Positions 31,465 to 42,900 of a stretch of DNA of 64,000 nt are shown piece after piece. The stretch is taken from positions 13,195,543-13,259,542 of the forward strand of contig CM075761.1 of assembly GCA_037974335.1 (NCBI GenBank), in the 5' to 3' direction. The notes below the pieces were generated by a model, which worked only from the letters and a program-made list of their open reading frames with translations, had not been told where the DNA came from and did not search any database. Each line of letters opens with the position of its first letter. The first letter of the stretch is position 1. Source of the stretch: Prionace glauca. Its lineage: Eukaryota > Chordata > Chondrichthyes > Carcharhiniformes > Carcharhinidae. The position numbers were made by a program, and so were the translations under genes.

Positions 31465-33420
31465 GGGCCGTGGCCGGGAGGGGAAATAGAGGTTGTCGAG
31501 CTTTCAAATCCCTCAGCTACTTCCATTTATTTCAAACAGATAACAATCTTCCTGATTTGTTACCGTGCGTTTGTGTAGACATTACACAGTGCAATCCCAG
31601 AGAGGCGCTGGTGAAGGGATTAATCCCAACATTAATGAACTACATGAATCTGAATGTGAAGAGCCTGGTAGAAAGGATTACTGACAAAATGGGTTCTGAA
31701 ATGAGCACTGAGTGCTGAGCCTCACTGAGGGCCTGAACTATTTTGTACAAATGCTTGAGTCGGTAGAGGCAGCCGCAGAGAGCGGGGGTCGACAGCAAAG
31801 AGGCTCATTGCCTGTGACCGCAGCTGTTTGTTGTGAGGGTCAGAACACCCTTACTCACAGCCCATTCGGTGCTGTGCAAAACGCCCTGAGGGAAGGACAT
31901 CGCTGACCAAGATTCCGACCATTTCACCACCTGATGCTCGCGATGGAAAATGACGTTCGAGCAGAAGCTGTCGGTGCGTTTCCGGTTTTAATAGTTGCTG
32001 TTCTTCAGGCACAGAACTGCCTGCAGTAGTCAAACGCTGAAACTATGTGTTAGAATACAAATTGGTGAGTGTGTCCAGTCTGGGGTGTATTAGATCAAAC
32101 AGAGAACAGGCTAGTGTACAATTTGGGAGAGAGAAACCGCACGGAAACAGCACCAATTCGTCCATGCCGACGAAGATTCCAAACCGGAAGTGATCCCATT
32201 TGCCTGAGGTTGGCCCATATTCCGATAAACCTTTCCCATCCATGTACCTGTTCAAGTTTATTTTAAATGTTGTAATTGTACCCACCTCTCCCACCTCCTC
32301 TGGTACCTCATTCCATAAACGCATCAAAATCCGTGTGAAAAAGTTTCTCCTCAAAGCCCTTTTCATCGCTCCCCTCTCAAATTCAAGCTGTGGTCTTTAG
32401 TTTTAGGCTGTCCTATCCTGGACAATCGACACCCGGAAGAAAGCGGCGCAGACACGGGGAGAACGTGCAGACGCCATACAGACAGTGACCCAAGCCGGGA
32501 GTCGAACCAAGGTCCTTGGAACTGTGAGACAGCAATGCTAACCACAATAATACAGTAAATGTGGGGTGCAACCGGGAGGACCATTGGAGATTGTCGAATT
32601 TCCATGTCCCCCTCTGTTCCTCCCACCAATTTCCAGCAATTTTACCGAATTGTTACAATGCGTTTGAGTGGATATTATACAGTGCGATCCCAGTGAGCTG
32701 CTCGCAAAGGGACTGGTCCCCTACATTAATGAGTTACATTAATATGAATGTGAGGAGACTGGTGGAAAGGATTACTGATAAAAAATGGGTTGTGAAATGA
32801 GTAGAGAGTGTGGAGCCTCACTGAGGGTTTGAACTATTTTGCAGAATTGTTTGATCTTGAAGGATGAAGACAGTAGAGGCAACAGCTGAGAACCAGCTCC
32901 GGCAACAAAGAAGCGCATTTCCTGAGACCGCGATTTTCGCTGCGAATCTCAAAATAGTCTTACCCACAGCCCGACTGGGGCTCTGCAACATGAACTGAGG
33001 TGCGGAGGTGATTGGTTAAGATTCTGATCACCTCATCACCTGATGCTTGAGATAGAAAAATGATGTTCTTGCCAGAAGTTGTCAGTGCCTTTCCTGTTTC
33101 TATAGCTGAGGGGCTTCGTGTACAGAACTGCATCAGGTGGTCAAACACTGGAACTCAGTGTTAAACTGCAGGGTGAGGAGTGTTACCTGCTGGGGATGGA
33201 TTGGAGTAAACAGAGAACAGGCTTGTATAAAATTACAGAGAGAGGCGCAGCATGGGAACAGATCCTTCGGCCTAATTTGTCCTTGTTGACCAGATTTCCT
33301 AAACTGAACTATTCCCATTTTCCTGCGCTTGGCCATATCCCTCTCCATCTTATCCGTCCATGTACCTGGACAAATGTTTTTTTTTAAATGTTGTAATTAC
33401 ACCTGTCACTAACACCCCCT
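31465..33420 (+). repeat. Tandem duplication, two units of about 1.09 kb
   Basis: Unit 1 starts at about 31465 and unit 2 at about 32560. Matched landmarks: CCCAGAGAGG at 31598 and CCCAGTGAGC at 32689; GAAAGGATTACTGA at 31671 and 32767; CACCTGATGCTCG at about 31928 and CACCTGATGCTTG at about 33038. Offsets are 1090-1110. Both units end in the same worn LINE end (CATCCATGTACCTGTTCAAG / CGTCCATGTACCTGGACAAA), so the LINE was there before the duplication. An antisense V-SINE fragment (about 32420-32560) lies between the units. A short frame (LVKGLIPTLMNYMNLN, NVKSLVERITDKMG) is open in unit 1 and broken in unit 2; I do not recognise it. Confidence 0.8.
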
Positions 33421-33544
33421 CTGAAAGCTCATTCAACATGGGTCCTACACTGTGTATGGAGCAGTTTACTCCCACACACCCCTTTATACGTTCCCCTCTC
33501 AACTTCGAGCTATGCTCCTTAGTTTTGGTTCCCTACTCCTTTCA

Positions 33545-33615
33545 ACAACCAAAGAACAAAGAACAAGACAGCACGAGAAACAGGCCCTTCGGCCCAACGA
33601 CCCCGCGCCGCCATT
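33545..33615 (-). repeat. SINE-E tail
   Basis: CCAAAGAACAAAGAACAAGA then CAGGCCCTTCGGCCCAACGA. Confidence 0.75.
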
Positions 33616-33764
33616 TTGAAGTTACTTGTGCAATTCACTGGGAAAATACAAAACCCAACTGCAGGGGCATAAATCTGTAACACCCATAAGTTGATTTTTG
33701 TACAGAAGAATTTATTCCAAATTGGGGCTAACTGTCTTGATTTGCACCCTTCCATCTTACAAAG

Positions 33765-35718
33765 AGGAAATTCAGAGGCTGGAATTAGCGCAGTTTCTTA
33801 GAAGGATAGCAGGAATAGGAGGGATGACTATTCAAAGGGCGAAAAACTGCACCATGCTACGCCGAGGGACCTGGGGGTCCTTGTGCAGGAGTCGCAAAAA
33901 CCCAGTCTGCAGGTGCAGCATGTGGTCAGGAAGGCGAATGGGATGCTGGCCTTCATAGCGAGGGGGATTGAATATAAAAGTAGGGGGGCCTTGCTGCGAC
34001 TGTACATGGCACTGGTGAGGCTGCAGCTGGAGTATTGTGTGCAGTGTTGGTCGTCGCACTTGCGCAAGGATATTTTGGCCTTGGAGGGAGTGCAGAGGAG
34101 GTTCACTAGGCTGATACCGGAGATGAGGGGGTTGGACTATGAAGAGAGACAAAATAGAACATAGAACATAGAACATAGAACATTACAGCGCAGAACAGGC
34201 CCTTCGGCCCACGATGTTGCACCGACCAGTTACAAAACAATGACCCACTAGCCTAAACCAATCCCTTTTCATCCATAAACCTATCCACAGATCTTTTAAA
34301 CGCCCCCAAACTAGGTGCATTTACAACTGCAGCTGGCAGGGCATTCCAGTCCCTCACCACCCTCTGGGTAAAGAACCTACCCCTGACATCTGTCCTATAA
34401 CTACCCCCCCTTAATTTAAAATCGTGCCCCCTCGTGTTAGCTTTCTCCATCCTCGGAAAAAGGCTATCACTATCTACCCTGTCTAAACCTCTAATCATCT
34501 TATATGTTTCAATGAGATCCCCTCTTAGCCGCCTTCTTTCCAGCGAAAACAACCCCAAATCTCTCAATCTCTCCTCATAGGATCTCCCCTCCATACCAGG
34601 CAACATCCTGGTAAACCTCCTCTGCACCCTCTCCAAAGCCTCTACATCCTTCTTGTAATGTGGGGACCAGAACTGCACACAAAACTCCAAGTGCGGCCGC
34701 ACCAGAGATGTGTACAGTTGCATCATGACGCTGCGACTCCTAAATTCAATCCCCCTACCAATAAACGCCAAAACTCCGTATGCCTTCTTAACAACTTTAT
34801 CTACTTGATTCCCAACTTTCAGGGATCTATGTACACATACACCTAGATCCCTCTGCTCCTCCACACTATTCAAAGTCCTCCCGTTAGCCCTATACTCAAC
34901 ACATCTGTTATTCCTACCGAAATGAATTACCTCACACTTCTCCACATTAAACTCCATTCGCCACCTCTCAGCCCAGCTCTGCAACCTTTCTAAGTCATCC
35001 TGCAAACTATGACACCCTTCCTCACAATCTACCACACCTCCGACTTTGGTGTCATCAGCAAACTTACTAATCCACCCAACTATACCCTCATCCAGATCAT
35101 TAATAAAAATTACAAACAGCAGTGGCCCCAAAACAGATCCCTGAGGCACACCACTTGTAACCGAACTCCATGACGAATATTTCCCATCAACCACCACTCT
35201 CTGTCTCCTATCTGCTAGCCAATTCCTGATCCAATTACCTAGATCACCCCCAATCCCATACATCTGCATTTTCTGCAGGGTGGGTCTGTACTCGATGGAG
35301 TTTAGAAGAATGAGGGGGGATCTTATAAAGACTTATAAGATAATGAAGGGGCTGGATAGGGTAGAGGTAGAGAGATTCTTCCCACTCAGAAAAGACAACA
35401 GGACTAGAGGGCACAGCCTCAAGATAAGGGGGGGGGGGGCAGGTTAGAATGGAGTTGAGGAGGAACTTCTTCACTCAAAGGGTAGTGAATCTCTGGAATT
35501 CTCTGCCCGTTGATGTGGTGGAAGCTACCTCGCTGAATGTATTTAAGTCATGGGTAGATACTTTTTTGGTAGGCAAGGGGATTAAGGGTTATGTGGAGAA
35601 AGCGGGAAAGTGGAACTGAGCCACTTCAGATCAGCCATGATCTTGTTGAATGGCAGGGCAGGCTCGAAGGGCTAGATGGCCTACTCCTGCTCCTATTTCT
35701 TATGTTCTTATGTTCTTA
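33765..35718 (+). repeat. LINE-B copy split by LINE-A
   Basis: The left half runs to about 34152 (RGIEYKSRGALLRLYMALVR, EGVQRRFTRLIPEMRGLDYE). The right half resumes at about 35280 with the codons for 'YSMEFRRMRGDLIKTYKIMKG' in worn form and goes to the TTCTTATG end. Sequence and reading order continue across the gap. Confidence 0.8.
34155..35278 (-). repeat. LINE-A with 338-codon open RT and tail frame, nested in LINE-B
   Basis: One uninterrupted minus frame (34253-35269) from MQMYGIGGDLGNWIRNWLAD through SGVPQGSVLGPLLFVIFIND and FADDTKVGG to FFTQRVVRDWNALPAAVVNA. The first catalytic Asp block lies upstream and is missing. The 3' end has three TTCTATG-type units. The long open frame marks this as one of the youngest copies here. 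Confidence 0.92.
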
Positions 35719-35839
35719 TTAGGACGGAACTATCATTAGTAACAGGAAAGGAAAAAACAGATTGGGTCTCTTTTTATTCAAGAACACAAGGCTGAGGGGT
35801 AACAGAACATTGGACCAGCAGCAACTACTCAGTAACAGT

Positions 35840-36205
35840 TTCCGGTTTCTGGGGAGGCGATGGCCTCCTGATATTATCGCTAGACTGTTAACCCAGAAAC
35901 ACAGTTGATGCTCTGGGGACACGGTTAGAATCCTGACACGGGTGCAGATTTAAATTTGAGTTCAACACAAAAATCTAGAATTAAGCATCTACTGATGAAC
36001 ATGAAACCATTGTTCACTGTCAGGAATGAACTGATCTGCTTCACTCAAGTCCTTATGGGATGGAAATTGCCATCTTTACCCGGCCTGGCCTACATGCGAC
36101 TTTACAGACACAGTAATTTGGTTCTAAAGTCTCAATGAATCTGAAATACCCTCCATAAGTCATGGGCAGTTAATGTCGGCCAACCAGCACGCGCATGTCC
36201 CACAA
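35840..36205 (+). repeat. SINE-2
   Basis: GAGGCGATGGCCTCCTGATA, ATTATCGCTAGACTGTTAAC, CATGCGACTTTACAGACACA and ATGGGCAGTTAATGTCGGCC give the SINE-2 order. Confidence 0.75.
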
Positions 36206-36324
36206 ATGACTAAAAACGCAGATATTTAAACTTAAAAAAAGTTAACCCATCCTCCAGCCTGCATCTATCCAATAGCGCACTCTGAACTACAATGGAGAAA
36301 AGTTAATTATTACACTCTATCAAT

Positions 36325-36615
36325 TTGTGCACTGGATAGCACTGCTGCCTCATCGCACCAGAGAACCGGGTTCGATATCTGGTTTGGGTCACTCTCTGTG
36401 TGGAGTCTGAATGTCCTCTCCCTGTCCGTGTGGGTTTCCTCTGTTCGCTCCCACGTGCTAGTTGCTGCGTTGGCGGTGCGAAAAATTCTCCTTAGTGCAT
36501 CCGAACAGGCGTCGCAGTGCAGAGACTAGGGGATTTTCGCCATTACTTCATTGCAGTGTGAATGCAAACCTACTGCTGCCATTAATAAAATAAACTTTAA
36601 TTCGAGGAGATTTGA
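36325..36615 (+). repeat. V-SINE with HE1-type tail, upstream of unit 2
   Basis: Head ACTGGATAGCACTGCTGCCT and CGGGTTCGATATCTGG; end TTACTTCATTGCAGTGTGAA then AATAAAATAAACTTTAA. Confidence 0.85.
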
Positions 36616-36849
36616 TTTTTAGAGTCGGCTGCTCTGCTGTGACGCACAAACTGTGAGGATTGTCAAACGAATATTGTGTTCACCCCAAGACCGCCCTACA
36701 ATGGTGACATCATCTCCACAGCAGAGGTCGTCATAGTTTCCTTTGAATCTGTAAAGGCCCAACTGAATAAGACGCAGACCACGTCATTGTGTCTGCAGTG
36801 TCTATAGAAACGGGCCTGTGAGACACAACAGGAGGAAATTTCTATCAAG
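36616..36849 (+). promoter_or_regulatory. Proximal 5' flank of receptor unit 2
   Basis: Non-repetitive 230 bases between the SINE and the start codon, containing two ACGTCA/TGACATCA-type (CRE-like) words (about 36709 and 36783). The role is inference from position alone. Confidence 0.3.
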
Positions 36850-36904
36850 ATGGCCGAAGAATCTCTGTCTCTGATACTCATTTTCCAAATACTGAGGTTT
36901 CACT
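36850..36904 (+). CDS. Unit 2 leader exon
   Basis: MAEESLSLILIFQILRFH then donor T|GTGAGTAAG. Hydrophobic core LSLILIFQIL. Joining at phase 1 to 37465 gives F-T-E-S-E-P; the alternative acceptor six bases later would create a stop, so 37465 is chosen. Confidence 0.85.
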
Positions 36905-39900
36905 GTGAGTAAGAGGCGGGTGGGAATTTTAATCGGAACCAATTTTATAAACCAGAATGAGCTTTTTCTAAGCCGAAAGCATGAGCCAGTGTTCAGGGGA
37001 AGGCATTTGAACTAATCATACAAGTTCATTTAGTGGTTCCGCCTAGAACTCGAAAACAATAAGTATAACAAACACTGATTACATAGTATAATGAGGTTGT
37101 GCAGTGGATAGCACTGCTGCCTCACAGCGCCAGAGAACCGGGTTCGATACCTGGTTTGGGCCAGTGTTTGTGTGGCGTCTCCATGTCCTCTCCCCGTCTG
37201 CGTGGGTTTCCTCCCATCGCTCCAGTTTGCTCCCACAATCCAAAAGGGGTGCTAGTTGATGCAGTGGCAGTAATTCTCCCTTAGTGTATCCGAACAGGCG
37301 CCACAGTGTGGAGAATAGAGGATTTTCGCCGTTACTTCATTGCAGTGTTAATGTAAGCCTACTTCTGACATTAATGAAAACAATTTTATTTCGAGGTGAT
37401 TTGATTATGAAAATCTACTTCAGTTATTTCAATAATCAGCGCTTATGTCAGAATATCTCTTTAGTTACAGAATCCGAGCCCTCTCTGTCTCAAATCCCCT
37501 TCACAATGACAGCTGAAGTGGGCCAAACGGTGCAATTATCCTGTCCTGACACTCAAGAAGTGGATTTGGTGTCCGACTATGCTTGGTACAAACAGCGGCT
37601 GGGTGAAGCCCCGATACTAATAGACACTACATCCTGTACTGGGCCCGACTGTAAGTTTACTTTTGAAAAAGCCAATCCAGGGAATGTGTTGATTCTGAAA
37701 ATTCGCAGTGTCCAGACGCGTGACTCTGGTTCCTACTGCTGTGCATATAGTCGGTCAGCACTGTTCCGGAATGGGACCACACTCCTGGTTGGAGGTAAGA
37801 GAGCAAGTGAAATTCACTCAGAGTGTGCACAACATTATCTCTTTTGTGTAAATTAATTGTTAACTGTGTCCGAATCTCTATCCAGACAGTTCCACCAGCA
37901 AGACGGCTGTGCAGGTATTAGTCCCGCCGGGTGAGCCGGATGTGAATGATCATGTGTCCATAATCTGTTTGGTCAGTGGAGTTTCTTCCAACCGGATTGC
38001 TATTTTCTGGAATATTTCTGGCCTGGTCACTGAGGGATCGAGTGATCCCGGGATAATGGAGGAGGACGGGACCTACAGCATCAGAAGTATTGTCATGGTG
38101 TCGGGGCAAGTCTGGAGAAGTGGCGGTGTCGGTACTTGTATTGTTCAACTGGGGATTCCAGGCAAATATTGGACGGAAAGTGTGTCCTTCCCCAATGCAG
38201 CAGAAACTGGGACAGGTGAGTTGTTAATCTCCACAATGATGGTTGGAATTCAACTTGTAATCAGTTGCGTTAATGTTCCAACTATTCAGAAACTGACGTC
38301 TGTTAGGTACACAGGAGAGATCTCCAATTTTACGTGCATTATTTATTAGTGTCACAAATATACGTACCTTAACGCTGCAATGAAATTGCTGTGAAAATCC
38401 CGTATTCGCCACCCTCCTGGCCCTCTTGGAGTGCACCGAAGAAGAATTCAACATGTCCAATTCCGCCAACCAGCTCGGCTTCCGAGATTTGGAGGAAACT
38501 GGAACGCCCGGAGGAGGCGAGCACCGATCTGGGAGAACGCGCCGACTCTGCACAGACAGTGATCCAAGCCGGGAATCGAACCATGTTCTCTGGCAATGTG
38601 AGGCAGCAGTGGTAAGCACTGTGCCACCCGGTATCCGGTCACTTCTCCCCTTCAAGGCAGTGTCTACTTTCCTGGCTGAAAGTTTTTATTGAATCTGTGT
38701 CCACCGCCCTTCTCAGAAATTGGATTTTCAAATTCAGTTGCGTTCAGTCCGACATTGGATGAGCTTTGCAACCAAGAAACGAACAAGCATTGACTCTATT
38801 TTCTAAATCTGTCTTGTTTTCCCCCTGAGGCGTTAGTTCATTTTTCCAGAATCTCACGCCAGAATCTCTCGTTAAGAACATAAGAAATAGTTGGCCATCT
38901 AGCCCTTCGAGCCTGCCCCGCCAATCAATAAGATCATGGCTGATCTGAAGTGGCTCAGTTTCACTTTCCCGGTCTCTCCCCATAACCCTTAATTCCCCTG
39001 TCTATCAGAAACCTATCTACCCGTGACTTAAATATATTCAGTGAGGGAGCCTCCACAATTTCAACGGGTAGAGAATTCCAGAGATTCACTACCCTTTGAG
39101 TGAAGAAGTTCCTCCTCCACTCTGATCCAAACTGCACCCCTCCCCCATTATCTTGAGGCTGTGCCCTCTAGTCCTGCTATCCTTTCTAAGCGGGAAGAAT
39201 CTCTCTACCTCTACCTTATACATCCCCTTCAAAATTTATTCGTCTCTATAAGATCCCCCCTCAGCCTTCTAAACTCCAACGAGTACAGGCCCATTCTATT
39301 TAGTCTCTCCTCATGGTCCAACCCCCTCTCGTTTGGCATCTGTTTTATTATAAATTCCTAATCCCTGGAATCCAATCGCATTAAGATCAAGATCAAAAGC
39401 AAGACATGAATTGAATTTTCAATGACTTTATGCTGTCAACAACAAGGTTAAGACTGCTCTGGGAGCAGTGGGAATGGTTGGAACTGTTCATGCGAGTATC
39501 ACTGTAATTCCGTAGAACCCTACAGTGCAGAATGAGGCCCTGCGGCCCATCGAGTCTGCACCAACCACAATCCCACCCAGGCCCTGCCCCCATATCCCTA
39601 CATATTATGCCCACTAATCCCTCTAACCTATGCATTCCTGGACACTAAGGGGCAATTTCTTAGCGTGGCCAATCAACCTGAGCTGCACATCTTTGGACTT
39701 TGGGAGGAAACCCAGAGGAAACCCACGCAGACACGAGGAAAATGTGCAAACTCCACACAGACAGTGAACTGAGCCGGGAATCGAACCCAGGACCCTGGGG
39801 CTGTTGACATAGCGGTGCTAACCACTGTGCTACTGTTTGATCTTGTGATTACGAGCGCGTCTGGACGGCCAATGGACGCATCTATAACAATAGATCTCAC

Positions 39901-42900
39901 AACTGGAATTGTATGTGGACTCGATAGTGAGAAATACACAAAACTGTGAGGGAAATTTTGATAGAGTGGCCGTATTTCAATAGCTATTTCAAAGATGCGT
40001 AGCCGTCTACGTGCTATGGGTTGACCCAAAATGACATTAGGGATGGAATTCTAGGATTTTGACCCAACAAGTGCGACAGAATGCCGATGTGTTTCCAAGT
40101 CAGGATATTGAGTGGTTTGGAGAAGGAAATGCACGTGGTGGTGTTTCCATGTATCCGCTGCCCTTGTCCTTCGAGATGGAAAAATGTTTGATAGGTGCCG
40201 TCTAAGGATCTTTGATGAGTTGCTCAGCTGATTCTGAGCGTGGGCTGGTGGAGGGAGTGAATGTGTTGCCAATCGAGCGGGTTGTTTTGCACTTGATGAT
40301 GTCAAGCTTCTTATGCGTTGTTGGAGTTGCACCCAACTAGGCAAGTTGGGGAGGGGGAGGGGGAGAGGGTAATCCATCATCACACTTTTGACTTGTGCTT
40401 TATAGGTGGCGAACAGACTTTGGGGAGTGAGGAGCTGAGTTATTCTCCACAGGATTCCCAGCCTCTGGTCTGCTTTTGTGGCCATTCTGTTTAAGTCGGG
40501 ATTCCAGTTGAGTTTTGATATAAGAACATAAGAAATAGGAGCAGGAGTAGGCCATCTGGCCCTTCGAGCCTGCCCCGCCATTCAATAAGATCATGGCTGA
40601 TCTGTCGTGGCTCAGTTCCACATTCCGGCCCTCTCCTCATAACCCTTAATCCCCTCTCTTATCAAAAACCCATCAACCCGCTTCTTGAAAATATTTAGCG
40701 AGGCAGCCTCCACCATTTCAACGGGTAGAGAATTCCAGAGATTCACCACCCTTTGAGTGAAGAAGTTCCTCCTCAATTCCGTTCTAAAACGCCCCCCCCC
40801 CCTTTATCTTGAGGCTGTGCCCCCTAGTCCTACTGTCTTTTTTGAGCGGGAAGAGTCTCTCCACCTCTATCCTATCCATCCCATTCATCATCTTATACGT
40901 CTCAATGAGATCTCCCCTCATTCTTTTAAACTCCAACGAGCACAAGCCTAGTTCATTCAGCCTCTCCTCATAGCTCAACCCCCTCAACTCCGGTATCAGC
41001 CTAGTAAACCTCCTCTGCACTCCATCCAAGGCCAAAATATCTTTGTGCAATGATAATAGATCAATGATCCTTGATCAATGATAATAGAAAAAAAGTGCCA
41101 ATGGTGATTCAGTTATGGATATAACACAATGTCGAGAGGCAATGATTAGAGTGTCTGCGTTCAGCTTTCCGTCCTAGCAACGCCAAAAGATTTATTTGAC
41201 CCAGCAGCAATTTCTAATAGTTTTCTCTCTATAGGATGGTGCATTCTGGAACTTTCCATTACCATAATTATCCTGGTGATCCCGATTGTCTTTTTTGCCC
41301 TTTTCTCCATTTGTATTTGGAAGAGAGGGAGATCAGGTGAGGAATAATGTTCAGTAGGAATATCATTACTGTTCATCCAATCTGATTCCTCTTGTCGTTA
41401 TAAATTGCTGATCACAGTGTCTTGTTTCAGGAGAGCGAGCGGAGGGAGCCGGGAATGAAAGGTGAGTAACTGGGCCCTTTTCAAAGTTCATCTCTCTGTA
41501 TATAATATCCGGTTAAACACAGTTCAAAACCATTACTTATTCCAATGGTACATGTTGAAATTTCCCATATGTTAACAATGAATATCCTTTCTCTCAAATA
41601 TTTCTGGGCCAGGATTTGCAGGATATAACACCTGTTTAATTGTGTTTATTTTCTTATCCAGTTTTAGATTGAGAGAAAGACAACTCAAAGGGCAGCGGGA
41701 AGAGAGACAAACGGGTAAGTTATATCCAAATATTGGCAACGATTCAGTATCACTGAACACATAAATCATAGAGACTTTGCAGTGCAGGAGGCCATTCGGC
41801 CCGCCGAATCTGAATTGAGACCAAGCACATCCAGGCTTTATTCCTGTAGCCCCACACATTTACAGAGTTAATGCCCCTGGCGGTAAGCACAATTGAGCAC
41901 GGCCAATCCACCCAAGCTACACATCTTTGGACACTAAGGGACAATTCAGAATGGTCAATCCAGAGAACCTACATATTTCCGGGCACTAATGAGCAAATTT
42001 GCATGGCCAATCCATCTAACTTACACATCTTTGGGCACTAAGGGACAATTCAGAATGGCCAATCCAGAGAACCTACATATTTCCGGGCACTAATGGGTAT
42101 ATTAGCATGGTCAATCTACCTAACCTACACATCTTTGGACACTAAGGGACAATAGAATGGCCAATCCAGAGAACCTACATATTTCTGGGCACTAATGGGT
42201 AAATTAGCATGGCCAATCTACCTTACCTCCATATCTTTGGACACTAAGGGACAACAGAATAGCCAATCCAGAGAACCTACATATTTCCGGGCACTAATGG
42301 GCAAATTAGCATGGCCAATCCACCTAACCTACACATCTTTGGACACTAAGGGACAATTCAGAATGGCCAATCCAAAGAACCTACATGTTTCCGGGCACTA
42401 ATGAGCAAATTAGCATGGCCAATCCACCTAATTTACACATCTTTCTGCACTAAGGGACAATTCAGAATGGCCAATCCAGATAACCTACATATTTCCGGGC
42501 ACTATTCGGTAAATTAGCATGGCCAATCCACCTAACCTACACATGTTTGGACACTAAGGAACATTTCAGAATGGCCAATCCAGAGAACCTACATATTTCT
42601 GGGCACGAATGAACAAGTTAGCATGGCCAGCCCACCTAACCTACACATCTTTGGACCATGGGAGGAAGCTGGAGCAGCCGGAAGAAATCCACGCAAATAT
42701 GGGGAGGGCGGGCAAGCTACACACGGAGAGTCACCCAAGCCTGTAATTGAACCCAGGTCTCTGGCTCTTGGTGGAAACAGTGCTAAACAATGACAAAATG
42801 GGAGAAATTAAAAGGTTGATCCGTGTACCTCACGCAATCAAATTGTTGAGGAATTAATTGGCCACATAAAAAAGCATAACTGTTGATTGCCAATTTCGGC

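Noticed and set aside
31470-31720. A frame with LVKGLIPTLMNYMNLN as a possible receptor tail or helical exon
   Set aside because: The second copy of the duplicated unit does not keep it open, and no splice phase links it to the receptor exons. Kept only as part of the duplication.
41890-42660. Regularly spaced repeats that could suggest a CRISPR array
   Set aside because: The 'spacers' are themselves the other half of the same repeat, and the flanks are the ends of a SINE in a vertebrate intron.
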